30,748 nucleotides of DNA from positions 1-30,748 of the forward strand of contig DGSC01000051.1 in the NCBI GenBank assembly GCA_002391275.1, written 5' to 3'. The first letter of the stretch is position 1. Every line of letters begins with the position of its first letter. The notes under the pieces were generated by a model, which worked only from the letters and a program-made list of their open reading frames with translations, had not been told where the DNA came from and did not search any database. A program made the position numbers and the translations under genes. Positions 21,289 through 28,292 of the stretch are shown piece by piece. The stretch is from Prevotellaceae bacterium UBA4372 (lineage in GTDB: Bacteria; Bacteroidota; Bacteroidia; Bacteroidales; Bacteroidaceae).

Positions 21289-22079
21289 ATTGCTGTTCGC
21301 TAAAAACAGACCTGACCATTACAAGTCTTTGCTACACAACATGAAGGATTGTCACCGATGACTGGCAAGCCCCCAGACAGTCATCTTCGGTCGAATAGGC
21401 GACGAGCTGGAACCATTTGCTACACATGACGAGCCATTTTTCCCATTTGCATTGCCCTACGCATATAAGGATTTATGAGCACGCGCCCAACAGTTTTGAT
21501 TATTCCATGACCTTGGAACAATCATTCCATGGCCATCGAATGATTGTTCCAAGGTCATGGAATAATCAAAACACCCGTATGAATCGCACACTTCAACCGA
21601 GCCAAATCGCTTAAAGGACCTGACTTAACGACCTCATCATCGGATGATGATTCCATTCTTTAGTGGGCTGTCGCACAGGTTGCCGTTGAAGAGTAATCGA
21701 AGAAAGTTAAGAAACTATGATATTCAATGCCTGTATTGGCTAAAAAGCGCCTGCCTCTAATAGGACTGAAGTTAAACAATCTTGTATAAAACAAAATAAA
21801 GATATAATCAAGAAATGAGAATATAATCTGCCATTGCGCCAATTTGACTATGAAAATGAGGCAGAATGAGCAGAAGGAGTCTAATAAGAGGTGTCAGTAC
21901 TTTACACTAATACTAAAACTCAATATCGTCTGACCGCCACCCGAGAATATACAACGGAATTTATTATTAGGCAGAATGCGCGAACAAGTTAAGCGGACAA
22001 TAGCCCAATGCCCGGACAGGCAGTTGCTGATATCAAGTATATTAATTGCTTTTAATGTCAGCCGGATTATTGATTAATG
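21289..22079 (+). repeat. Dispersed non-coding element, copy B (about 0.8 kb)
   Basis: The stretch 21194-22101 has no convincing gene. It is the second copy of the element described at 8891-9606, in the same orientation. Shared segments include the left edge, the 86-bp core at 21482-21567, CGACCTCATCATCGGATGAT, TTAGTGGGCTGTCGC, a GGCAGAATGCGCGAACAAG segment and the right edge GTCAGCCGGATTATTGATTA. It lies between convergent genes, as copy A does. The central region contains extra AT-rich sequence not obvious in copy A. Confidence 0.72.
21493..21572. repeat. Perfect 35-bp inverted repeat (hairpin core of copy B)
   Basis: Bases 21493-21527 (starting GTTTTGATTATTCCATGACC) are the exact reverse complement of 21538-21572, with the loop CATGGCCATC. 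Over the 86 bp compared with copy A there are four differences: three in the loop and one outside the stem. The stem is extended by five pairs relative to copy A. Confidence 0.92.
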
Positions 22080-22101
22080 AACTTAGCGGCAGTAAACTTT
22101 T

Positions 22102-23109
22102 TTATAAGTCCAAATGTAAAACTACTGGCAGATGATCGCTTACGCCTCCATGATAGCTGGGACCACGAAATGAACGGCGTGGCATGAAACCTCCATAACT
22201 CTTGTTGGGCTCAAGCAACCATGGGAGTTCGACAGGATATGATAGGCCGTGGCAGGCCAAGGATTTTGAAACAAGTATATGATCTATCCATTGCCAGAAG
22301 CCGCGAAAACAATAGGTCCCTGGTAATGAAGTATCATCAGTAAGAAACAAGGGCGAGGACTTAAAGATGCGATCGCGTGCAGTAGCATTAAAATCGCCCA
22401 TGACAATGATGCGTGGTTCTGGGGATGAAGCATGCAGACTGCTGGAAGAAACGAGAATACTATCTACGACATTCCATAAGACAGACGAGGCTATACGACG
22501 AAGACGGTCGCCAGAGCGCCCACCGGCACGACTTGGAAGATGAACAACCAATACGTGTAAAGTGTCCGGACCTGCAGTCGTAAGACTCAAGCCTTTTACA
22601 TACAGAATGTCGCGCGTGGAACGTAGTTCGGAATGGTGTGATAGCGATTTCTCGCGTGCCTGCATGGATATATTAATAGATGACTTCTCCAACACGCGAA
22701 AACGAACAGGCTGATATAGCAAAGCTACATCGATACCGCGAGGGTCTGAACTATTTGTGATAACATATTCATAACCGAGATTGCGCATGAGGCTGCGACG
22801 AGTGAGGTGGGCAATAACACTGTCATTTTCCACCTCACACAGACCTATAAGGTCGGGAATACTTCCGGCCGCATTAATCGAAGATACAACACGGCCTATA
22901 TCATTTAGCTTATGCCAATAGCGATAGCTATTCCATCGTCGCTCTCCATGAGGCAGAAACTCGTAGTCGTTGAAACCTTCGTCATGCAACGTATCAAAAA
23001 CATTTTCTACATTCCAAGTGACAACACATAAATGACGTTCTACCTGTGCAATTGCAATTGCAATTGCAAAAAGGAACAAAAGGAAGACTGGCAACCTGCG
23101 AACAGACAT
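22102..23109 (-). CDS. Secreted endonuclease/exonuclease/phosphatase (EEP) family protein
   Basis: A 335-residue protein with a signal peptide (hydrophobic core LPVFLLFLFAIAIAIAQ) and the EEP fold motifs in order: VVTWNVENVFDTLHDEGFND, LIGLCEVENDSVI with the metal-binding Glu, DPRGIDVALLYQP, LVVHLPSRAGG, RIIVMGDFNATARD, WIDHILVSK and the final SDHLPVVLHL with the catalytic Asp-His. This family cleaves phosphodiesters in DNA, RNA, inositol phosphates or lipids. The export signal suggests a periplasmic or outer-membrane substrate, which the sequence does not define. All metal ligands appear intact. It is downstream of, and in the same direction as, the dipeptidase gene with a 139-nt gap, so co-transcription is possible but uncertain. 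Confidence 0.88.
   Translation of the reverse strand: MSVRRLPVFLLFLFAIAIAIAQVERHLCVVTWNVENVFDTLHDEGFNDYEFLPHGERRWNSYRYWHKLNDIGRVVSSINAAGSIPDLIGLCEVENDSVIAHLTRRSLMRNLGYEYVITNSSDPRGIDVALLYQPVRFRVLEKSSINISMQAREKSLSHHSELRSTRDILYVKGLSLTTAGPDTLHVLVVHLPSRAGGRSGDRLRRIASSVLWNVVDSILVSSSSLHASSPEPRIIVMGDFNATARDRIFKSSPLFLTDDTSLPGTYCFRGFWQWIDHILVSKSLACHGLSYPVELPWLLEPNKSYGGFMPRRSFRGPSYHGGVSDHLPVVLHLDL
23048..23068. repeat. Hexanucleotide repeat in the signal-peptide core of the EEP gene
   Basis: GCAATT occurs three times in tandem plus GCA, encoding the alternating Ala-Ile stretch (AIAIAIAQ) of the signal peptide. Loss or gain of one unit would remove or add two hydrophobic residues and keep the frame. Confidence 0.8.
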
Positions 23110-23248
23110 GAGTAATGTTGACTTTTAATTATGAATGATATGCTCAGATGCTAATGCACGGCACGATATATGAAAATATGATTTCCTATGATAGAATTCA
23201 TTCAGGGAATAAATCATTAATCAAATGACGATGAACCATCAATCAGTA

Positions 23249-24046
23249 TCAACTTTTCTTTAGTTGCCTAACAGGGAATGTAAAATAGGTGTCGGGAAAA
23301 GGCTCGTCAGCAAGTGTAAAATGCCACCATTCTGTGTCTAAAGGCTTAAAGCCATGAGCGAGCATTACACGACGTAGTAGCATGCGGTGTGCAAACTGTT
23401 CAGCGGTGATACTGCGGCCTTGAGGTGAACTGCTGTTATCGCCTGTGTACTCACCTGTTTCAGGATTCCCACAAAAATCGGGATGACTCTCAGGACCAAA
23501 CCAGTCAAACGTTCCTCCCATGTCCACTTCCTTCTCTGTTTTCATATCGAAAAGAGTCAAGTCAACAGTTGAACCACGCGTGTGACCACTCTTGGCCATG
23601 ATATATTCCTGATCGAAAAGTACACTTTTGTCTAAATCTGAATAGAAATAGGATTTCATTATCGTATCAGGGATATCTTCAGCCCAACGAACGAAATGGT
23701 CTACACCACATTGTGGCCGGTATGCATCATATATTTTTAAACGGTAGCCCAGAGCAAGCAAGTCGTCGCTCACGGCACGAAGGCTATCGGCGGCACGGCT
23801 TGTCATTAAAGCAACAGGGGCTTCATATCCATCGATTCTCGCACCAACAAAATTATATGTTCCAAAGTAACGAATCTCGAGTATCGCATCGGGTACGATA
23901 TCTGTCAGAGTGACAAACTGACTTGAGTCCTCTAACGGATCAACAGTGGAATCATTTTTATTATAGAGCAAACACGTTGCAATACTTACTCCACATATAA
24001 TTAATATGAGACAACATAGTGTCCAAATCTTTTTACAGTTTACCAT
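23249..24046 (-). CDS. D-alanyl-D-alanine dipeptidase (VanX/DdpX-like, peptidase M15D)
   Basis: A 265-residue zinc dipeptidase of the M15D family, which hydrolyses D-Ala-D-Ala. The N-terminal hydrophobic segment (about 8-27) is a signal anchor or signal peptide, so the enzyme acts in the periplasm, where a catabolic role in recycling cell-wall peptides is more likely than vancomycin resistance. The catalytic set is present: IYDAYRPQ (R110), SGHTRGSTVDLTLFD (zinc ligands H155 and D162) and DTEWWHF (catalytic E239 and zinc ligand H242). There are no vanH, vanA or vanS/vanR neighbours. The cysteines near the N-terminus do not fit a strict lipobox. The ATG at 24046 follows the nqr terminator, so it has its own promoter, which I cannot identify. 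Confidence 0.9.
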   Translation of the reverse strand: MVNCKKIWTLCCLILIICGVSIATCLLYNKNDSTVDPLEDSSQFVTLTDIVPDAILEIRYFGTYNFVGARIDGYEAPVALMTSRAADSLRAVSDDLLALGYRLKIYDAYRPQCGVDHFVRWAEDIPDTIMKSYFYSDLDKSVLFDQEYIMAKSGHTRGSTVDLTLFDMKTEKEVDMGGTFDWFGPESHPDFCGNPETGEYTGDNSSSPQGRSITAEQFAHRMLLRRVMLAHGFKPLDTEWWHFTLADEPFPDTYFTFPVRQLKKS

Positions 24047-24083
24047 TTGTGATTATAGAGCTTTAGATAATTCAAGGAAAAAT

Positions 24084-24124
24084 GAAAACGCCCCACGGCA
24101 ATCATAAGATATGCCATGGGGCGT
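24084..24124 (-). terminator. Terminator of the nqr operon
   Basis: On the minus strand ACGCCCCATGGCA and TGCCGTGGGGCGT form a 13-bp stem with one mismatch, followed by TTTT and further T-rich sequence. It is about 120 bases after the nqrF stop codon. No gene lies between. Confidence 0.85.
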
Positions 24125-24242
24125 GAATCTAAACTAACTCCGTATAAGAGCGTCAATGAACATGGCACTTAGCATCCACCATAATAAATAATGGTGATTT
24201 AGCTACTCTCAGCCTTCTGAGATTTTGCAGTCTTAATGTTCA

Positions 24243-25532
24243 TTAACCGCCGAAGTTATCGAAGCGGATCATGTCGTCTTCTACGCCGAGAGAGTGCAGA
24301 AGGTCGAGGACGGTCTTGGCCATCATTGGAGGTCCGCAGAGGTAGTACTCGCAGTCCTCAGGAGCCTCGTGAGCCTTGAGGTAGGTGTCGCCCATGACGG
24401 GTGCTACGAAGCCCGGGGTGTACTTCACGCCAGCGGCATCGGCCTTGGGATCGGGACGGTCGAGGGCGAGGTGGAAGTGGAAGTTGGGGAAGTCCTTCTC
24501 GAGCTGCAGGAAGTCGTCGAGGAAAGGAATCTCCTCGAGGGCACGTGCACCGTAGAAGTAGTGCATCGGGCGCTTGCGATCCTCATCGCTGACACCGTGG
24601 CCTTTGAGCATGTGCATGATCTGGGCGCGCAGGGGAGCCATACCGGCACCACCGCCGACCCATATCATCTCGCGACCTGTGCCGTACTGCGGGCGGAACT
24701 CGCCGTAAGGGCCTGACATGATGACCTTGTCGCCGGGTTTGAGCGAGAAGATGTAGGAGGAGGCGATACCCGGGTTGACGTCCATGAAGCCGGGGCCTTG
24801 ATCCTTCGGCTTGAAAGGAGGCGTGGCAATACGCACGTTGAGGGTGATGATGTCGCCCTCGTCGGGGTAGTTGGCCATGGAGTAAGCGCGGATGGTGGCT
24901 TCGGGGTTCTTACACTTGAGGCCGAAGAGTCCGAACTTCTCCCATGCGGGCAGGTAGGTGTCGCCGATGAGGCTCTTGTCCATATCCTTGTCGTAGTCGA
25001 TGCAGTCGAACTGCGGGATGCGGATCTGAGCGTAGGAGCCGGGCTCGAAGTCCATGTGCTCGCCCGGGGGCAGAGCAACCTTGTACTCCTTGATGAAGGT
25101 AGCGACGTTCTTGTTGCCGATAACGGTGCACTCCCATTCCTTGACGCCGAGGACGCTGTCGGGCACCTTGATGCCCAGGTCGCCCTTGACCTTGCACTGG
25201 CAGCCGAGGCGCCAGCCTTCCTTGATTTCCTTACGGGTGAAGTGGCCTTTCTCGGAGTCGAGAATCTCGCCGCCGCCCTCTACGACCTGGCATTTGCACT
25301 GGCCGCAAGAGCCCTTACCGCCGCAGGCCGAGGGGAGATAGACGCCCTCTTGAGCGAGCGTGGAGAGAAGGCTGGCACCCTGAGGCACGGACAGCTTGTC
25401 CTTGCCGTTCATTGTGATGGTGACGTTACCGCTCGGAGAGAGGTAAGCCTTTGCAACAAGCAGCAGCACGACCAGCACCAGGATGATGGCGAGGAAGACC
25501 GCGATGCTTGTGAAGATTAGTGATGTATTCAT
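24243..25532 (-). CDS. nqrF: Na+-translocating NADH:quinone reductase subunit F
   Basis: A 429-residue subunit that takes electrons from NADH and passes them to the rest of Na+-NQR. The N-terminus is one membrane helix (about 7-28). The ferredoxin-type 2Fe-2S domain has C70, C76, C79 and C111 (LPSACGGKGSCGQCKCQ, then GCQCKV). The flavin domain has RAYSMANYPDEG for FAD binding, and the NADH domain has GGGAGMAPLRAQI and YLCGPPMMAKTV. It closes with the conserved IRFDNFGG. Length and motifs are standard. It is the last gene of nqrABCDEF, separated from nqrE by an inverted pair of GC-rich repeats. Base composition is GC-rich, like the rest of the operon. Confidence 0.97.
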   Translation of the reverse strand: MNTSLIFTSIAVFLAIILVLVVLLLVAKAYLSPSGNVTITMNGKDKLSVPQGASLLSTLAQEGVYLPSACGGKGSCGQCKCQVVEGGGEILDSEKGHFTRKEIKEGWRLGCQCKVKGDLGIKVPDSVLGVKEWECTVIGNKNVATFIKEYKVALPPGEHMDFEPGSYAQIRIPQFDCIDYDKDMDKSLIGDTYLPAWEKFGLFGLKCKNPEATIRAYSMANYPDEGDIITLNVRIATPPFKPKDQGPGFMDVNPGIASSYIFSLKPGDKVIMSGPYGEFRPQYGTGREMIWVGGGAGMAPLRAQIMHMLKGHGVSDEDRKRPMHYFYGARALEEIPFLDDFLQLEKDFPNFHFHLALDRPDPKADAAGVKYTPGFVAPVMGDTYLKAHEAPEDCEYYLCGPPMMAKTVLDLLHSLGVEDDMIRFDNFGG

Positions 25533-25539
25533 AATTGAA

Positions 25540-25691
25540 GACCCACCCCCTGACCCCTCCCGTCAGGGAGGGGAGCGGCTAGCGCTTGGAAGTTTATAGG
25601 GTCATTCTTTTAATGATTAATGATTAGACTTTGTTTAACGTGACACCCCGCAGGCTCTCCCCTCCCTAACGGGAGGGGTCGGGGGTGGGTC
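25540..25691. repeat. Inverted pair of GC-rich palindromic repeats between nqrE and nqrF
   Basis: Bases 25540-25575 (beginning GACCCACCCCCTGACCCCTC) and 25657-25691 are near-perfect reverse complements: one base is absent and one substitution (GTCA versus GTTA) separates them. Each arm contains its own palindrome CCCCTCCC/GGGAGGGG. The 81-base spacer has no recognisable gene. The pair fills almost the entire intergenic space. It has the same design as 2855-2994. On the nqr mRNA it could form two local hairpins or one long one. Confidence 0.85.
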
Positions 25692-25692
25692 T

Positions 25693-26319
25693 TTATAGAT
25701 TTAAACCCGAGAAGCACATGAAGGCCATGGCCATCAGGCCTACGGTGATGAACGTGATGCCGAGGCCCTGGAGAGGACGGGGCACGTCGGTGTAGGCCAT
25801 CTTCTCGCGTATGGCAGCCAGGCAGGTGATGGCCAGCAGCCAGCCGATACCCGAACCGAGGGCGTAGGCGATGCTGTCCCAGATGCTGGTGATAGCCTGC
25901 GAGTTGGTATCGGGCATGGTCACGCGCTGCTGCATGAAGAGCGAAGCACCCATGATGGCGCAGTTCACGGCGATCAGAGGCAGGAAGATACCGAGGGCGG
26001 CATACAGCGACGGGCTGAAGCGCTCGACGACCATCTCCACGAGCTGCACGATAGCGGCGATGACGGCGATGAAGAGGATGAACGAGAGGAAACTCAGGTC
26101 AACACCCTCGACAAGGCAGTCGGCGCCGAGCACATATTGCTGCAAACAGTAGTCCACGGGAACGGTGATGAGCAGCACGAAGGTGACTGCCACGCCGAGG
26201 CCGAGGGCTGTCTTCACACTCTTCGACACGGCCAGGTAAGAGCACATGCCAAGGAAGAAGGCGAAGATCATATTGTCCACGAAGATTGAGCGGACGAATA
26301 GGCTTATTAGATGTTCCAT
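25693..26319 (-). CDS. nqrE: Na+-translocating NADH:quinone reductase subunit E
   Basis: A 208-residue membrane subunit with six hydrophobic helices, homologous to NqrD in inverted topology. C26 (FFLGMCSYLAVSKSV) and C120 (IAVNCAIMGASLFMQ) are the conserved pair which, with the pair in NqrD, holds the intramembrane 2Fe-2S cluster. The start ATG at 26319 gives the family N-terminus MEHLISLFVRSIFVDN; the frame is open further upstream but that part is encoded by the intergenic tandem repeat. The gene follows nqrD with a 117-nt repeat-rich gap. Confidence 0.97.
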   Translation of the reverse strand: MEHLISLFVRSIFVDNMIFAFFLGMCSYLAVSKSVKTALGLGVAVTFVLLITVPVDYCLQQYVLGADCLVEGVDLSFLSFILFIAVIAAIVQLVEMVVERFSPSLYAALGIFLPLIAVNCAIMGASLFMQQRVTMPDTNSQAITSIWDSIAYALGSGIGWLLAITCLAAIREKMAYTDVPRPLQGLGITFITVGLMAMAFMCFSGLNL

Positions 26320-26330
26320 AATATTTAAGT

Positions 26331-26436
26331 GAGTTGACGAGTTATTAGTTGACGAGTTGACGAGTTGTTTCTGATGCTGTCTTAATGGTATCAACTTGTT
26401 TACTTGTTTACTTGTCTACTTGTCAACTTGTCTACT
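26331..26436. repeat. Tandem short repeats forming an imperfect hairpin between nqrD and nqrE
   Basis: The left part (26331-26369) repeats GAGTTGAC. The right part (26391-26436) repeats ACTTGTTT/ACTTGTCT/ACTTGTCA, which is roughly complementary to the left part. The right part ends exactly at the nqrD stop codon at 26437-26439. The spacer is about 20 bases. A related structure lies at 29471-29644. Confidence 0.75.
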
Positions 26437-27063
26437 TTAGCTTAATTCTTTATTATATGCCCGATGTGCCCAGATGACACAACCAACGATGATGAGAGAC
26501 ATGGCTGGCATGGTCATCATACCATTGTTGACATAGCCGTGATCGTAGCACCACTGCGGAACGACCTGCAGGCCGAAGAGTGTGCCCGAACCGAGCAATT
26601 CGCGGAAGAAGGCGACGATGACAAGGATGATGGCATAGCCAATACCGTTGCCGATACCGTCGAGGAACGAAGGCCAGGGCTTATTCATCATGGCAAAAGC
26701 CTCAAGGCGACCCATGAGAATACAGTTGGTGATGATCAGACCGACATAGACGGACAGCTGAACGCTCACGTCATAGGCGAAGGCCTTGAGCACCTGGCTG
26801 ACAATAGTCACCAGCGCAGCCACCACAACCAACTGAACGATGATACGAATGCGGTTGGGGATGGTGTTGCGGATGAGAGAGATAATCAGGTTGGAGAAGG
26901 CGGTGATGATGGTCACGCTAAGACCCATCACAATGGCAGGCTCAAGCTGAGCCGTGACAGCCAGTGCCGAGCAGATACCGAGCACCTGCACGACGACAGG
27001 GTTGTTCAGGTTGAGCGGACTGGTCAGCGCCTCCATATTTGCTTTAGAAAATAATTGGCTCAT
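26437..27063 (-). CDS. nqrD: Na+-translocating NADH:quinone reductase subunit D
   Basis: A 208-residue membrane subunit with six hydrophobic helices. C31 (VLGICSALAVTAQLEPAIVM) and C114 (LIITNCILMGRLEAFAM) are the conserved cysteines that share the intramembrane 2Fe-2S cluster with NqrE. The start ATG at 27063 is the first in frame and fits the family. It follows nqrC with a 42-nt gap containing a short ATTTACG direct repeat. Confidence 0.97.
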   Translation of the reverse strand: MSQLFSKANMEALTSPLNLNNPVVVQVLGICSALAVTAQLEPAIVMGLSVTIITAFSNLIISLIRNTIPNRIRIIVQLVVVAALVTIVSQVLKAFAYDVSVQLSVYVGLIITNCILMGRLEAFAMMNKPWPSFLDGIGNGIGYAIILVIVAFFRELLGSGTLFGLQVVPQWCYDHGYVNNGMMTMPAMSLIIVGCVIWAHRAYNKELS

Positions 27064-27105
27064 AATGATATTTGCGATTTAATCATTTACGATTTACGAT
27101 TTAGC

Positions 27106-28287
27106 TTAGCGCTGTCCGCAGCAAGCCTTGTCGCCGTTGCAACCGGGCTTTCCGCATGAACCACTCTTGTCGCACTGACCGCTCTTGCAGCAGTCATTGC
27201 CGCTCTTGCACTTGTGGGCACCTTCGGAAGCCTGCTCGGGGCAACCGCCACAGCCTTCGGCCTTCTCGCAGCCTTCATGCTTGGCGCAGCCTTCAGCCTT
27301 GGCGCAGGGAGCAGCCTTCTCGCACTTGGCGCAGGGGCACTCCTGACGGGCGCAGCACTCGCCGTTGTCGGCGCAGATGCAGGCTTCGTCGCCACAGTTG
27401 CCGCCGCAGGGGCACTGAGCTTTCTCGGCGCAGGTGCAGTCGGGCTTGTCGCAGCACTTGGCAGCCTGCTTGCAGCAGTCGCCGGCAGGCTGAGCACCAC
27501 CCAGGACATCAGCATACTGCTGGAGGCCTGTGAGCACCATCTCGCCTACGCCCTTTGACGTAAGCGTGGCACCTGTGACACCGTCGACCTGAGTATCGCC
27601 TTCGCTGGCACCTTTCTTAACTACGGTGAGGGCAACCTTGCCATCGTCGCCCATGACGGGACGGCCGATGAACTGCTCCTGGAACTTAGCCTCCTTGATG
27701 AGGGCACCCAGACCGGCGGTCTCGCTCTCATGGTCGAAGTAAGCGCCGAGCACTTTCTGAAGGTCGGGCGTCACGGCAACGTAACCCCAGAGGCCACCCC
27801 AGAGGCCACGGCCTTTCAAGGGGAGCACGAGGGCGTCAGCGCCGTCAGCGGTCTTTGCCTTATACACGGGGAGCTTGTCGCCAATCTCCTTGGTCTCCAC
27901 ATCGAAAGCATCAGCGCCTTCGATGACCTGACCGTCGGGAGTCATCACGCAAGTCTCTTGGATCAATTCGTTGTACTTAGCCTCGACATCGCTCTTGGCC
28001 AGGCCGCGAACGTTGAGTGAAGCCAGTATCTGCTGTTTCTTGTCGATAGCCACATTGGCATCCTGAGCAGGCTTCAGGGCACTGCTGACGAAGGCCAGGA
28101 GGAAAGCTACGAGAATCACCATGACTGCAGCATAGCAGATAGTGTAAACATTGCCATTGGTGTTGATGCCCTTGGATTTCTCTTCCTTGATATGGGAAGT
28201 ATCAGCGCCACAGATAGGGCACTTGTCGGGCATTGATGCGGCTTCGAAAGTCTGGCCGCATTGACTGCATATAAATTTCTTTGCCAT
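27106..28287 (-). CDS. nqrC: Na+-NQR subunit C with N-terminal rubredoxin-like domain and C-terminal Cys-rich tail
   Basis: NqrC carries a covalent FMN on the periplasmic side of Na+-NQR. The central part is normal: one membrane helix (about 48-71), then the FMN domain with YVAVTPDLQ, DHESETAGLGA and the attachment motif DGVTGATLTS (flavinylated T241). Both ends are unusual. Residues 1-30 form a CxxC...CxxC unit (C7, C10, C23, C26 in FICSQCGQTF and DKCPICGAD) resembling the rubredoxin-like end of rubrerythrins or a zinc ribbon; it should be cytoplasmic. Residues 271-393 form a tail with 29 cysteines (CC, CxC and CxxC patterns), Lys, Glu and Gly, like a metallothionein; it should be periplasmic. 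Total length is 393 against roughly 230-260 for NqrC. The reading frame is continuous and the start is fixed by the first ATG. nqrB ends five bases upstream. Confidence 0.93.
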   Translation of the reverse strand: MAKKFICSQCGQTFEAASMPDKCPICGADTSHIKEEKSKGINTNGNVYTICYAAVMVILVAFLLAFVSSALKPAQDANVAIDKKQQILASLNVRGLAKSDVEAKYNELIQETCVMTPDGQVIEGADAFDVETKEIGDKLPVYKAKTADGADALVLPLKGRGLWGGLWGYVAVTPDLQKVLGAYFDHESETAGLGALIKEAKFQEQFIGRPVMGDDGKVALTVVKKGASEGDTQVDGVTGATLTSKGVGEMVLTGLQQYADVLGGAQPAGDCCKQAAKCCDKPDCTCAEKAQCPCGGNCGDEACICADNGECCARQECPCAKCEKAAPCAKAEGCAKHEGCEKAEGCGGCPEQASEGAHKCKSGNDCCKSGQCDKSGSCGKPGCNGDKACCGQR

Positions 28288-28292
28288 ATCTG

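Noticed and set aside
23249..24046. Vancomycin-resistance vanX gene
   Set aside because: The catalytic motifs fit VanX-type dipeptidases, but there is no vanH, ligase or regulator gene nearby and Gram-negative homologues usually act in peptide catabolism.
24798..25520. Plus-strand open frame of 240 codons antisense to nqrF
   Set aside because: nqrF has complete motifs on the other strand; long antisense frames are expected from its GC-rich codon use.
27087..27558. Alternative Ala/Pro-rich frames over the Cys-rich part of nqrC
   Set aside because: They are frame-shifted readings of the TGC-rich tail; the Cys-rich frame continues the NqrC core and ends cleanly before nqrD.
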